DNA of 64,000 nt from Sodalis sp. dw_96 (GTDB lineage Bacteria > Pseudomonadota > Gammaproteobacteria > Enterobacterales > Enterobacteriaceae): positions 248,001 to 312,000 of the forward strand of contig NZ_JAAVUT010000005.1 of NCBI RefSeq assembly GCF_018449575.1, in the 5' to 3' direction. This document shows positions 19,424 through 28,134 of the stretch, piece by piece. The notes under the pieces were generated by a model that ran no database searches, was not told the DNA's origin, and was given only the letters and a program-made list of their open reading frames with translations. Position 1 is the first letter of the stretch. Each line of letters starts with the position of its first letter. The translations under genes were made by a program, and so were the position numbers.

Positions 19424-20005
19424 TTAATCCTTATCGATCCGGCTGGCAACGGCTCCCTGTTGATTACGGTATTTGGCGTCCTCGCGGCGATTGTACGGAC
19501 GCGCGGCCGGACCGCTTAAGGGTTCGAAGCTCAATGCCCCAATCAACATCCCGGGGCGCAAGGCCAGGGGTAGCTTTCCTGAATTATAGAACTCCAGCAC
19601 GATTCTACCCCGCCAGCCGGGATCGATGCGATGGGCGGTGACATGCACCATTAAACCGAGCCGGGCCAGGGACGAGCGACCGTCCAGCCAACCCAGCAAA
19701 TTATCCGGCAGCGTTATGGATTCCAGGGTGACCGCCAGGGCCAGTTCAGCGGGATGCAGATAGAAAGCGCCCCCTTCCGGCAGCACGATTTCATCGCTCA
19801 TCACCAGATCCAGAGACGCGGTCACTTCATCCTTGGGACCGCTCAGATCGATAAACGCCGCGTTGTGTCCCTGAAATACCCTGAACTGATTGCCGAGCCG
19901 GACGTCCACCGTGGCGCCGCTGATCCGTTCCTGGGGAGGACGCGGGTCAATTACCAGCCGGCCGTCATCCAGCCAGGCCTCAATGTCACGATCGCACAGT
20001 CTCAT
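19424..20005 (-). CDS. dcd: dCTP deaminase
   Basis: 193 residues, the exact family length. It converts dCTP to dUTP, the main source of dUTP for dTMP synthesis in enterobacteria. The trimeric dUTPase-like fold is visible in the order [34 protein letters not shown] (substrate loop) and [18 protein letters not shown], where the Glu is the catalytic residue near position 138. The C-terminal tail ([15 protein letters not shown]) closes over the nucleotide. It lies 73 bp after udk and 45 bp before asmA. There is nothing unusual in it. Confidence 0.97.
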   Translation of the reverse strand: MRLCDRDIEAWLDDGRLVIDPRPPQERISGATVDVRLGNQFRVFQGHNAAFIDLSGPKDEVTASLDLVMSDEIVLPEGGAFYLHPAELALAVTLESITLPDNLLGWLDGRSSLARLGLMVHVTAHRIDPGWRGRIVLEFYNSGKLPLALRPGMLIGALSFEPLSGPAARPYNRREDAKYRNQQGAVASRIDKD

Positions 20006-20078
20006 CGCGGGTTTCTCCGTAAGACGCTAAAAAGGGGGCCGTCATCCTCGCGGGCGTACGTTGCGCGGGTGCGGCGTT

Positions 20079-20720
20079 TTATTCAAAAAACTGACAAATC
20101 TTGGCCTTCAGTATATCGATGGCAATACGATTTTTGCCTCCGCGGGGTACAATAATGTCGGCATATTGCTTGGAAGGCTCGATAAATTGCAGAAACATGG
20201 GGCGTACGGTCTTCTGATACTGCTCCATCACCGTGTCCATGGATCGTCCGCGTTCATTGACATCCCGTTTCATACGCCGCAGCAGACAGATATCCAATGG
20301 GGTGTCGACAAAGATGGAAAAATTCATCTCTTCTCGCAGGCGCACGTCGGTGAGCAGCAGGATCCCTTCCAGGATAATCACTTTTTTCGGCGCCAGATGA
20401 AGGGTTTCGGGACGGCGCGTATGCTCCAGGTAACTGTACACCGGCATTTCAATGGCCTTGCCGGCCTTCAGCATCTGTAGATGCTGGAAGAGCAGATTAT
20501 GATCCATGGAGCTGGGATGGTCGTAGTTGGTTTTCACCCGTTCGCTCATGATCATATGGCTTTGATCTTGATAATAGCTGTCTTCAGGGATAATACCGAT
20601 ATGTTCGTCACCCACCTGTTCACACAATTCACGGTACAACGTGCTGGCAATGAGACTTTTTCCAGAGGCAGATGCGCCGGCAATGCCGATAATAACGCAC
20701 TGGTGGGACTTGTCAGTCAT
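20079..20720 (-). CDS. udk: Uridine/cytidine kinase
   Basis: 213 residues, full length for Udk. It phosphorylates uridine and cytidine to UMP and CMP with GTP or ATP in pyrimidine salvage. The P-loop [14 protein letters not shown] is at about 13-26; SYYQDQSHM and the substrate site [13 protein letters not shown] follow, then [11 protein letters not shown] and the LID region [15 protein letters not shown]. It is the first gene of the udk-dcd-asmA unit. In other enterobacteria mrp and metG lie directly next to it; here an accessory segment of about 4 kb has been placed in between. Confidence 0.97.
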   Translation of the reverse strand: MTDKSHQCVIIGIAGASASGKSLIASTLYRELCEQVGDEHIGIIPEDSYYQDQSHMIMSERVKTNYDHPSSMDHNLLFQHLQMLKAGKAIEMPVYSYLEHTRRPETLHLAPKKVIILEGILLLTDVRLREEMNFSIFVDTPLDICLLRRMKRDVNERGRSMDTVMEQYQKTVRPMFLQFIEPSKQYADIIVPRGGKNRIAIDILKAKICQFFE

Positions 20721-20970
20721 ACAATTAATGGCCTGGTAAAAAGAGAAGCGATACGCGTTTGCGGCGCGTTTGACGCGGCAATTATAGAGTGATGGAGAAA
20801 ACGATGCCAGCGTTAGCGGTTCGTTGCATTAGAGGTGAGCACTTATTTTGTGCTTTGCAGCGAGTGAAGTCACATATTTAAGATAATTCATGCTGGAGCA
20901 AACAAAAAGTATTGCGTAAGGTATAATCATGGTCATTCCTCTATATCCTATAAAATCCGAGTCCTATTGA

Positions 20971-21627
20971 ATGAATTGGCATTGGCTGACTTTTTTCGGC
21001 GATAGCATGCTGCTGCTGCCCTGTGGGGTAATCATCGTCGCATTACTGCTTTGGAAGGCGGAAACCCGTCGTACCAGCCTGCAGTGGATGCTGCTGTTCG
21101 GCACGGCCGGCGCTATTGTCATCGTGTCGAAGCTGGCATTTTTAGGCTGGGGCATCGGCAGCCGCACCTTTGATTTTACCGGCTTCAGCGGTCATTCGGC
21201 GTTGTCCGCCAGTATCTGGCCGGTGATGATTTGGATTTTGGCCAGCCGGGCGTCCCGGCGGGTTCGTCTAGGGGCGGTGGCTTGCGGTTATCTGCTGGCG
21301 CTGACCATCGGCGTTTCGCGGGTCATTTTGCATGCCCATTCGGTTTCCGAGGTCATCGCCGGGCTGGCGCTGGGCTTTACCATCAGCACCTCGTTTTTAT
21401 TGATGCAGTATTCCCGCGGGACCCGCATCCATCATCTCTCGGCGGGCCAGCTGACGGCGGTGCTGTTATTGCCCCTGCTGCTGGTTGTGCAGGGCAAAAA
21501 GGCGCCGACCCAGGGCATGTTGGAGCGCATCGCGCTGACCATTGCGCCGATCCAGCATGTGTATACGCGGTCGGACCTGCTCAAAGGCCGTCTTGATCCG
21601 GATACCTCTCTTATCACCCCGCAATAA
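20971..21627 (+). CDS. PAP2-superfamily membrane phosphatase-like protein
   Basis: 218 residues with five or six hydrophobic helices. Two PAP2 motifs can be seen: FSGHSALSAS (motif 2, with the catalytic His) near residue 73, and SRVILHAHSVSEVIAG (motif 3, SR-x5-H-x3-[DE]) near residue 113. The first motif (K-x6-RP) is only loosely present, as a Lys about ten residues before an Arg. Such enzymes dephosphorylate membrane lipids such as phosphatidate or undecaprenyl pyrophosphate, or act in lipid A modification. It is the only + strand gene of the udk-mrp insert, and its high G+C content matches the backbone. The substrate is unknown. Confidence 0.8.
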   Translation: MNWHWLTFFGDSMLLLPCGVIIVALLLWKAETRRTSLQWMLLFGTAGAIVIVSKLAFLGWGIGSRTFDFTGFSGHSALSASIWPVMIWILASRASRRVRLGAVACGYLLALTIGVSRVILHAHSVSEVIAGLALGFTISTSFLLMQYSRGTRIHHLSAGQLTAVLLLPLLLVVQGKKAPTQGMLERIALTIAPIQHVYTRSDLLKGRLDPDTSLITPQ

Positions 21628-21653
21628 TATCCTTTGGATGTGATTTATTCTCT

Positions 21654-21684
21654 ACCGCCCGGAAATGCCAATTTGCCGGGTGGT
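21654..21684. terminator. Hairpin between convergent PAP2 and antitoxin genes
   Basis: accgcccgg at the left pairs with ccgggtggt at the right around a loop of about 13 nt. It lies 30 bp after the stop of the PAP2-like gene and between two convergent genes, which fits a bidirectional terminator. There is no strong T-run. Confidence 0.45.
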
Positions 21685-21763
21685 GGGCTGAGCGGGTTTG
21701 GCCTCACCGGCCTCTGGATAACGGCGCACCTTTCGTTGCCCCCGCACAGCCCACCATTGAAAA

Positions 21764-22069
21764 TTAGATAATAGCTTGCAAGCCCTTGTCCGCGATGATA
21801 TTGAGCAGCTTAAGGGCCGGACCGGCCGGGTGAGTATCGCCATGCTCCCATTTACGCACGGTAGAGGCGGTCGTATTTAAGTGATGCGCCAATACAGATT
21901 GACTGAATTTCAGACTTTCGCGTAAATGTTTGATATCGTCGGCGCTGAATTGCCTCACTGGAGGAGGACAGATCGCGTCGAATCCGCGCATTGTTACCTT
22001 GTCAATCGCGCCAACTTTATACAATAGGGCCATATCTTCGCGTAGGGATTCAATTATCTTGCTAGTCAC
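21764..22069 (-). CDS. Antitoxin, XRE-type helix-turn-helix protein
   Basis: 101 residues. Residues about 45-95 form a helix-turn-helix (LRESLKFSQSVLAHHLNTTASTVRKWEHG), with the S/T-V-x-K-W-E pattern of HigA/MqsA/NadS-type antitoxins. It overlaps the end of the upstream toxin gene by 8 bp, giving the toxin-first order common in higBA-like systems. It should bind and neutralise the toxin and repress the shared promoter upstream of 22433. The N-terminal 40 residues are less typical but carry no obvious damage. The exact subfamily is uncertain. Confidence 0.85.
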   Translation of the reverse strand: MTSKIIESLREDMALLYKVGAIDKVTMRGFDAICPPPVRQFSADDIKHLRESLKFSQSVLAHHLNTTASTVRKWEHGDTHPAGPALKLLNIIADKGLQAII

Positions 22070-22433
22070 AATTTACCTCCAAAAGCACACCAGTCTGCTT
22101 TACTTGAAACAATTCGTCCGCGGATAAAGTCAGAAATACCTTTCCTGAGTATTGAAACGCTTTTTTCTCGCCTTGGGTGATGTTCGCTTTGTTGTGCTTC
22201 GCGTACCCATGCAGAAACACATAGTGATTACCTATACGTGCTGATAGCAGTGTACGGTAGCCGCCGCTTTTGCCACCACCAGAACGCGCTACCCGCTTCT
22301 TATAGAGAAAACCACCCAGATCCGCATCAATCAGACCGTTTTCCATCTCTTTGACTGCCTTGCACAAGGCGTCATTAGGTAATTTTTCTCCTGACTGCCA
22401 TCGTGCAAAATCTATATGTTTGTGAATCTTCAT
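22062..22433 (-). CDS. RelE/ParE-like toxin (PF06296 type)
   Basis: 123 residues with the pattern of this RelE-like subfamily: GGFLYKKRVARSGGGKSGGYRTLL near residues 41-64 and the C-terminal core NHYVFLHGYAKHNKANI (about 69-85). The start at 22433 has AGGAG upstream. Members are ribosome-dependent mRNA interferases or similar RelE-fold toxins. The antitoxin starts within the last codons of this gene (8-bp overlap), so the two are translationally coupled. The pair appears intact, unlike the decayed toxin-antitoxin pieces 1-2 kb to the right. Mode of action is inferred from the family only. Confidence 0.86.
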   Translation of the reverse strand: MKIHKHIDFARWQSGEKLPNDALCKAVKEMENGLIDADLGGFLYKKRVARSGGGKSGGYRTLLSARIGNHYVFLHGYAKHNKANITQGEKKAFQYSGKVFLTLSADELFQVKQTGVLLEVNCD

Positions 22434-22600
22434 GCCAACACAACTCCTAAACTGTACCCGAAACGGGCATGATTTTCCATACCCGGTGTTCCCTCACTCA
22501 TGCGACCATGCGGCATTTAACTCATCTTAAACCGGCATGAGGCGTTATCCCTTGCCGGCCAATACAATCCGCCATCAAAGGATTTTTGCTTTTAAGGCAT

Positions 22601-23074
22601 TCAGCGCCCCCCAGAACCCTCCGTTTCTTCTATGAATTTCACCCCATCGTCGTTTCGTATCCAGCGCGGCGCCCGCAGTTCATCCGCCAAATAGCTCACC
22701 AGATCAAACAGCAGTCCCGTGAGAATTTTCTCCATTTGCGGCAACACCACCCGCTCAGTTAAAAGCCTTACCAGCACCAGGCAATATCCGCATAGCAGGT
22801 CTGAATCGGGTTCGAAGCGGGGCGATGTCAGTGGAAGATCATCCACGGTCAGGCTATCTATCAGGTGAGGCGGAATAGGATCTTCCAAAGTAGGTTGCAA
22901 TAGATCAAGGCAAGCGGCCAGCCGACAGCAAAGCCCCTGCCGCTGTGCGGGATCGCTATTTTCCAGCAACGATTCAGCGTAATGTTCGCAATAATCAGCA
23001 AGCACAGTGAAATCCGTGGCGGAACTGAAAGGAAGGGGGATTAGCTGATACGTTTGGATAGGGGTATTAGCCAT
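22601..23074 (-). CDS. Hypothetical acidic, leucine-rich protein
   Basis: 157 residues that I do not recognise. The start at 23074 is well supported by GGAGG six bases upstream. The protein is soluble, acidic, rich in Leu and Pro, with clustered Cys residues (QGLCCRLAACLDL near residue 47, LLCGYCLVLVRLL near 93). The helical pattern in the second half (LTERVVLPQMEKILTGLLFDL) could be a binding surface. There is no signal peptide or membrane helix. It lies alone in the accessory segment between a toxin-antitoxin pair and a decayed one, 230 bp from the latter. Function is unknown. Confidence 0.65.
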   Translation of the reverse strand: MANTPIQTYQLIPLPFSSATDFTVLADYCEHYAESLLENSDPAQRQGLCCRLAACLDLLQPTLEDPIPPHLIDSLTVDDLPLTSPRFEPDSDLLCGYCLVLVRLLTERVVLPQMEKILTGLLFDLVSYLADELRAPRWIRNDDGVKFIEETEGSGGR

Positions 23075-23225
23075 AAGGTGGCCTCCAGAAAATAATTGAA
23101 ATAATCACAGCCCTCCGTTGAGGTAAGGAAGCGATTAGAGATCGCTGCCGGGGCCGGACGCTGGCAAAAAGACGCCGATGCGCCTTCTTGTCTTCAACGA
23201 GTAGTATTCAGGAGACCAATCCCGA

Positions 23226-23242
23226 CGCCTGGATTTCAGGCG
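23226..23242. other. Small hairpin upstream of the hypothetical gene
   Basis: cgcctg and caggcg pair around a 5-nt loop. It lies in the 230-bp space between the HigA remnant (which ends at 23304) and the hypothetical gene. It could be a terminator for the leftward remnant, but no T-run follows. I see nothing else in this stretch. Confidence 0.3.
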
Positions 23243-23303
23243 CAGTCAAACAATATCGTCAACGTTACTGAATCACAAGGGGTTTTGCCGATGTAAAATC
23301 CGT

Positions 23304-23456
23304 TTATTGATAAAATGCGAGGCTTTTCCCATTCGGCAATGTAACGTCGTGAATCTTGGCTAAAGTGATTTCTCGCCGGATTTCTTCGGCCCGGGCGGCG
23401 ATTCTCTTACGGCTTTTTGGGGTACGTTTCGCCAACAGTTCGTCTAAGGTTGCCAT
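23304..23456 (-). pseudogene. HigA-type antitoxin remnant lacking its DNA-binding domain
   Basis: A 50-codon open frame translated by hand, with a strong ribosome site (GGAGG) before the ATG at 23456. The first 35 residues (MATLDELLAKRTPKSRKRIA... EEIRREITLAKI) match the N-terminal helix of HigA-family antitoxins. The last 14 (HDVTLPNGKSLAFYQ) match their C-terminal strand, which normally reads like LDVTLPDGRRVAFHL. The helix-turn-helix between these parts, about 50-55 residues, is missing, and the frame is kept across the junction. It is best read as an in-frame internal deletion. A short protein could still be made but could not bind DNA in the usual way. Confidence 0.75.
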
Positions 23457-23488
23457 ATTTTATCCTCCAGGATCGTTCAGATACGCAT

Positions 23489-23806
23489 TTATCGAAAATC
23501 AGCCAGCCTACTATGCATAGCCACGCGCTTCGTTTCAAGATCAAGAGATATACCCTCGGGCGGTAACAGCGCATCGAATATGCTTTTACCCGCGTCACTT
23601 TTCCGACGACGCGCCATAGGCAAACCTTCGTCCCGGCCAGACAAGGCATTAGCCTTATTGATTCGGGTTGGGATAAACACCGGTCCTTTGAACACGTTCC
23701 GTCTCGTTTTTGTGAAAATTTGTTTAACTTCCAGTATTGAGATACTGAACACAATCATTGATAGCCTCATTAAAAATGAACGAAAGATGCCGGGTTTAAC
23801 ATTCAA
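23489..23806 (-). pseudogene. Unrecognised small frame upstream of the HigA remnant
   Basis: An open frame of 105 codons. A shorter version from an ATG at 23615 (AAGG eight bases upstream) would give about 42 residues starting MARRRKSDAGKS and ending MHSRLADFR. It sits where the HigB toxin of the following HigA remnant would be expected, but I see none of the HigB signatures in it or in the overlapping second frame (23407-23754). It may be a scrambled leftover of the toxin gene or chance. It is listed because it fills the space before the remnant. Confidence 0.35.
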
Positions 23807-23886
23807 TCGAAAAAGGGCTCTTGGGAGCTTTTTTGTTGCCAGTGAGAGCCGGTAACGACTATTCCTACCGCAACCGCATCACAAAA

Positions 23887-24183
23887 CTAAATAGCTTTAA
23901 GCTGATTGATAATAAAAGGGTTGGTCTGCAACAGCAGCAGCAGCTTTCGCGGCGCACCGGTTGGCTGACGCCGTTTTGTTTCCCAGCTTTTTACAAGGTC
24001 ATAGCTGACGCCAACAGCGACAGCAAAATCCTGTTGTTTCAACCCAGTCGCCTCACGAATCGCTTTAACATCAATCGGACTAAACGTATGAACATGCTCC
24101 GGTTCCGGTGTCAGCTCGCCCTTTTCAATTCTTACCATTTCTTCTGCACTGGCCAGCAGATCGGCAAATAATTCGTCTTTCAT
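23887..24183 (-). CDS. NadS-like XRE antitoxin, apparently without a toxin
   Basis: 98 residues. The N-terminus MKDELFADLLASAEEMVRIE and the helix-turn-helix IREATGLKQQDFAVAVGVSY (about 40-60) followed by VKSWETKRRQPTGAPRKLL match NadS-type antitoxins closely over the full length. In intact loci a RelE/ParE toxin gene lies directly upstream and ends at or near the antitoxin start. Here only about 100 bp separate this start from the end of a broken PIN gene, and no toxin can be read there. It is probably an orphan antitoxin, which could still act as a repressor or as protection against related toxins. Confidence 0.82.
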   Translation of the reverse strand: MKDELFADLLASAEEMVRIEKGELTPEPEHVHTFSPIDVKAIREATGLKQQDFAVAVGVSYDLVKSWETKRRQPTGAPRKLLLLLQTNPFIINQLKAI

Positions 24184-24287
24184 CTGTACCTCATCGCCCT
24201 CGTTGACGCCGCATCGGGCCTTATACTTCGCCCATATGGGGGTTACAGAACCTCAGCTTGAGGGATTAACATGATGAGGGCGCTCGG

Positions 24288-24662
24288 CTAAAGCCAGGGG
24301 TTGTGTAAAACGGTACCCGTTTGGGCAAAATCCGCTGTGTTGCGCGTCACCAGCGTCATGGCGTTAACCACGGCGGTCGCGGCGATAGGCGAGTCCGCAA
24401 TGGATTTACGGTCCGGCACGTGCATTTTTGCGCAACATAACGCGACGGGCACGTTTATGTCCAAAATCCGTCCGTCAAAATTCTTCATAACCGATTCTGT
24501 ATACCAAGAGCGCAGTAATTTAGCATGATCAGGGTCTTTTCGTTCTTTTAACAGAATGCCCTTTTCAATCTCCATGATGACCAGTACTGACGTAAACATC
24601 TCATGATGTTCGATTCTTTGACCCCATTGCCGCACCTTGCCGGGGACGGGACACTCGCCCAT
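24288..24662 (-). pseudogene. PIN-domain toxin (VapC/FitB-like) missing its N-terminus
   Basis: 124 codons. From SVLVIMEIEKGILL onward the protein follows FitB/VapC ribonucleases: the second acidic residue in MEIEKG, then IADSPIAATAVVNAMTLVTR carrying the third acidic position, and the final TRNTADFAQTGTVLHNPWL. The usual first strand (LLDTNVxSE), with the first catalytic Asp, is absent. Upstream the frame runs into an 8-C tract and the stop of mrp with no PIN-like sequence. Only about 10-12 residues seem to be lost, but they include an essential metal ligand, so activity is unlikely. No VapB-type antitoxin remains. Confidence 0.78.
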
Positions 24663-24682
24663 CCCCGTAAAGATGGGGGGGG

Positions 24683-25795
24683 TTAAACCGCCTTAAACGC
24701 GATCTCGGTAGGTATTACCTCCCCCTGCCAATATAGCTGGGCCGCCACTTGTCCCGCCAGCTGGCGGTAAAGCTCGGTGAATTCGCTGTCCGGCCGGCTG
24801 ACCACCGTGGGTTCGCCCCGATCGAGATCTTCCCGCAGGCTGATGTGCAGCGGCAGTTGGCCCAGCAGGGCGCAGTTGAACTGTTCCGCCAGCTTTTCCG
24901 CGCCGCCGGAGCCGAAGATGGCCTCCAGATGACCGCAATGGCTGCAAATATGCATGCTCATGTTTTCCACGATGCCCAGCACCGGCACGCCGACTTTCTC
25001 AAACATGATAATCCCTTTGCGGGCATCGGTGAGTGCGATGTCCTGCGGGGTGGTCACCACCAGCGCGCCGGTGACCGGGATATTCTGCGCCAGGGTAAGC
25101 TGGATGTCTCCGGTGCCCGGCGGCATATCCAGCACCAGATAATCCAGCTCCGGCCACAGGGTATCCTGCAGCAGTTGCAACAGCGCCTTGCTGGCCATGG
25201 GACCGCGCCAGACCATGGCGTTGTCGTCGGTGACCATATAACCGATGGAGTTGGTGGCCAGGCCGTGAGCCATGATCGGCGCCATATGCTGGCCGTCGGG
25301 TGAGGTGGGACGTTCATGGGCGGTACCGAGCATGGCGGGGATGGAAGGACCGTAGATATCCGCGTCCAGCAGGCCGACGCGCCCTCCTTCCGCCGCCAGC
25401 GCCAGCGCCAGGTTGACCGCGGTGCTGGATTTGCCGACGCCGCCTTTGCCTGAGCTGACCGCAATCAGGTTGCGCACGCCGCTGACCCCGGGCTGATCTT
25501 TCACCCGCCGCAGGGTGGCGATATTGTGCGACAGCTTCCAGTCGATGGCGCCGGCGCCGGTGACCCGCAGCAGCTCGGCGCTGAGGCTCTCTTTCATCTC
25601 ATCAAAGGCGCTTTGCCAGGCAAAGGGCATGGTGAGTTCAATGTGCAGCGTCCCGTCGAGCAGGGCGCAGTGGCTCAGTGCCTTGAGGGCGATCACATTG
25701 CCCTTGAGGGTTGGGTGCCCAAAGGCGGCGAGGACCTGGGCAACCTGGGCGCGCAGCGCGTCGGGGGTTGATTGTTCGGGTGATGGAGATGTCAT
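24683..25795 (-). CDS. mrp: Mrp/ApbC, iron-sulfur cluster carrier ATPase
   Basis: 370 residues from ATG 25795, which has AGGAG upstream; an in-frame start at 25828 lies inside a repeat element and is rejected. It has an N-terminal MIP18/DUF59 domain (about 1-90), then the ParA-like P-loop SSGKGGVGKSSTAVNLAL (near 108) and DMPPGTGDIQLTL, and the Cys pair CSHCGH (near 285) that holds a transferable Fe-S cluster. It acts as a cytosolic Fe-S cluster scaffold or carrier. It is divergent from metG, as in E. coli. Downstream, the stop is followed at once by an 8-G tract and the broken PIN gene. Confidence 0.96.
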   Translation of the reverse strand: MTSPSPEQSTPDALRAQVAQVLAAFGHPTLKGNVIALKALSHCALLDGTLHIELTMPFAWQSAFDEMKESLSAELLRVTGAGAIDWKLSHNIATLRRVKDQPGVSGVRNLIAVSSGKGGVGKSSTAVNLALALAAEGGRVGLLDADIYGPSIPAMLGTAHERPTSPDGQHMAPIMAHGLATNSIGYMVTDDNAMVWRGPMASKALLQLLQDTLWPELDYLVLDMPPGTGDIQLTLAQNIPVTGALVVTTPQDIALTDARKGIIMFEKVGVPVLGIVENMSMHICSHCGHLEAIFGSGGAEKLAEQFNCALLGQLPLHISLREDLDRGEPTVVSRPDSEFTELYRQLAGQVAAQLYWQGEVIPTEIAFKAV

Positions 25796-25816
25796 CCCGG
25801 CTCCTTGTATTCTGTT

Positions 25817-25883
25817 TATACTCGTCATACTTACAGTTGCAGGTGCGTTGGCTTTCCTGCAACTCGAATTATTTAGAGTAAAT
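25817..25883. repeat. Palindromic repeat element, internally deleted copy
   Basis: The ends (cgtcatactt near the left, aattatttagagtaaa at the right) and the arms cagttgcagg and cctgcaact match the larger palindrome at 31307-31434, but the central third is missing. It shares this shape with the copy at 38814-38876. It lies in the divergent mrp/metG promoter region. Confidence 0.75.
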
Positions 25884-26000
25884 AGGGTTGGTCACCGATG
25901 GCCATAGCATAACAGAACTGGCCGAGCTTGTTTACGCGGGGTGTCGCTATCGGTTACCATCAGAATTCTTTATGACACCCAACAAAAGCGCATTCCCAAC

Positions 26001-28046
26001 ATGACTCAAGTCGCGAAAAAAATATTGGTAACCTGTGCGTTGCCATATGCAAACGGTTCAGTCCATTTAGGCCATATGCTGGAGCACATCCAGGCAGATA
26101 TTTGGGTCCGTTTTCAGCGAATGCGCGGCAATCAGGTTTATTTCATTTGCGCCGACGACGCGCACGGCACGCCGATTATGCTGAAAGCACAGCAGTTGGG
26201 CATTGCGCCGGAAAAAATGATCGATGAAATGAACCATGAACATCTGACGGATTTTAACGGCTTCGGCGTCAGCTATGATAACTACCACTCCACCCACAGC
26301 GAGGAGAACCGCGAGTTATCCAACCTGATTTACCGGCGGTTGAAAGCGAAAGGCCATATCAAAAACCGCACCATATCCCAGCTGTACGATCCGGAAAAGG
26401 AGATGTTCCTGCCGGACCGGTTCGTCAAGGGCACCTGCCCGGTGTGCAAGTCTCCGGATCAGTACGGCGATAACTGTGAAGTCTGCGGCGCCACCTACAG
26501 CCCCACCGATTTGATCGATCCTAAATCGGCGGTATCCGGGGCTACCCCGGTGATGCGGGAGTCGGAGCATTTCTTCTTCGACCTGCCGGCGTTCAGCGAC
26601 ATGCTCAAGGCCTGGACCCGCTCCGGCGCGTTGCAAGAACAGGTGGCCAACAAAATGCAGGAGTGGTTTGAAACCGGCCTGCAGCAGTGGGATATATCCC
26701 GTGACGCCCCCTACTTCGGTTTTGAAGTGCCGGACGCGCCGGGTAAATATTTTTACGTCTGGCTGGACGCCCCCATCGGCTATATGGGGTCGTTTAAAAA
26801 TTTGTGCGATAAGCGGGGCGATATCGATTTTAACGATTACTGGCGGGTGGGTTCCGATGCGGATCTGTACCACTTTATCGGTAAAGATATTGTCTACTTC
26901 CACAGCCTGTTCTGGCCGGCCATGCTGGAGGGCAGCGATTTCCGCAAGCCCACCAATCTGTTCGTGCACGGTTATGTCACGGTAAACGGCGCCAAGATGT
27001 CGAAGTCCCGCGGCACCTTTATCAAGGCCAGCACCTATCTCAAACATCTGGACCCGGATTGTCTGCGTTATTATTACGCCGCCAAGCTTTCGTCCCATAT
27101 CGACGATATCGATCTGAACCTGGAAGATTTTATCCAGCGGGTCAATGCGGATATCGTCAATAAAGTGGTAAACCTGGCTTCCCGCAACGCCGGCTTTATC
27201 GCCAAGCGGTTTGCCGGCCGCTTATCCGATACCCTGGCCGATCCGGCGTTATACCGCACCTTTACCGATGCGGCGCAGAGCATTGCCGAGGCGTTCAACA
27301 GCCGCGAATCCGGCCGGGCGATCCGGGAAATCATGGCGCTGGCGGATGTGGCTAACCGCTATGTGGATGAACAGGCGCCGTGGGTGGTGGCCAAGCAGGA
27401 AGGCGGTGAACAGAAGCTACAGGATATCTGCTCCATGGGCATAAATCTGTTCCGCGTGCTCATGACCTATCTGAAGCCGGTGCTGCCGTCGCTGGCTCAG
27501 CGGGCGGAAGCCTTTCTGAACGCCACCCTTGAGTGGGACGCTATCCAAACGCCGCTGACCGGACATACCATCAGCACCTTCAAGGCGCTGTTCAACCGTA
27601 TCGATCCGGCCCATGTGGAAGCCATGATCGCCGAGTCGAAAGAAGAGGCCGCCGCAGCCGGGACCCCCTCCGTTGACAAACCGGGCGCCGGTCCCCTGGC
27701 GGACGAGCCGCTGCTGGAGACCATCAGCTTTGATGACTTCGCCAAAGTGGATATGCGCATTGCCTTGATCAAACGGGCTGAACTGGTGGAAGGCTCGGAT
27801 AAGTTGCTGAAGCTGACCCTGGATTTGGGCGGCGAGACCCGCCAGGTTTTTTCCGGCATCCGGGCCGCTTACCCCGATCCAGAGCAGCTGGAAGGACGTT
27901 TGACGGTGATGGTGGCTAATCTGGCGCCGCGCAAAATGCGCTTCGGCGTTTCCCAGGGCATGGTCATGGCGGCGGGTCCGGGGGGAGAAGACATCTTCCT
28001 GCTCAGCCCGGACGCCGGCGCGCTGCCGGGCATGGCGGTGAAATAA
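26001..28046 (+). CDS. metG: Methionyl-tRNA synthetase
   Basis: 681 residues from ATG 26001, where the protein aligns with E. coli MetRS ([20 protein letters not shown]); codons further upstream are not used by the family. It attaches methionine to tRNA(Met). The class I signatures are [11 protein letters not shown] (HIGH-type) and AKMSKSRGT (KMSKS). The zinc-binding insert has Cys pairs in [19 protein letters not shown] (near 145). The C-terminal EMAPII/OB-fold tRNA-binding domain (about 580-681) gives the dimeric long form. A Pro/Ala-rich linker precedes it. It is divergent from mrp. Confidence 0.97.
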   Translation: MTQVAKKILVTCALPYANGSVHLGHMLEHIQADIWVRFQRMRGNQVYFICADDAHGTPIMLKAQQLGIAPEKMIDEMNHEHLTDFNGFGVSYDNYHSTHSEENRELSNLIYRRLKAKGHIKNRTISQLYDPEKEMFLPDRFVKGTCPVCKSPDQYGDNCEVCGATYSPTDLIDPKSAVSGATPVMRESEHFFFDLPAFSDMLKAWTRSGALQEQVANKMQEWFETGLQQWDISRDAPYFGFEVPDAPGKYFYVWLDAPIGYMGSFKNLCDKRGDIDFNDYWRVGSDADLYHFIGKDIVYFHSLFWPAMLEGSDFRKPTNLFVHGYVTVNGAKMSKSRGTFIKASTYLKHLDPDCLRYYYAAKLSSHIDDIDLNLEDFIQRVNADIVNKVVNLASRNAGFIAKRFAGRLSDTLADPALYRTFTDAAQSIAEAFNSRESGRAIREIMALADVANRYVDEQAPWVVAKQEGGEQKLQDICSMGINLFRVLMTYLKPVLPSLAQRAEAFLNATLEWDAIQTPLTGHTISTFKALFNRIDPAHVEAMIAESKEEAAAAGTPSVDKPGAGPLADEPLLETISFDDFAKVDMRIALIKRAELVEGSDKLLKLTLDLGGETRQVFSGIRAAYPDPEQLEGRLTVMVANLAPRKMRFGVSQGMVMAAGPGGEDIFLLSPDAGALPGMAVK

Positions 28047-28095
28047 GAGAATCCCTCGCCGGAGAGAATCTCCGGCTTAGCCTGTAGACAAACCT

Positions 28096-28123
28096 ATCCG
28101 GCCTCGGTGAGGCCGGATATTTT
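28096..28123 (+). terminator. Rho-independent terminator after metG
   Basis: atccggcctc and gaggccggat form a 10-bp stem with a 3-nt loop, followed by attttaa. It lies 50 bp after the metG stop and just before the next gene's ATG at 28135, so it probably ends metG transcription and leaves limited read-through. Confidence 0.75.
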
Positions 28124-28134
28124 AAGGTTTTACC

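Noticed and set aside
25796-25828. Longer N-terminus of Mrp
   Set aside because: The extra codons come from the repeat element in the mrp/metG spacer; ATG 25795 has AGGAG and matches the family start.
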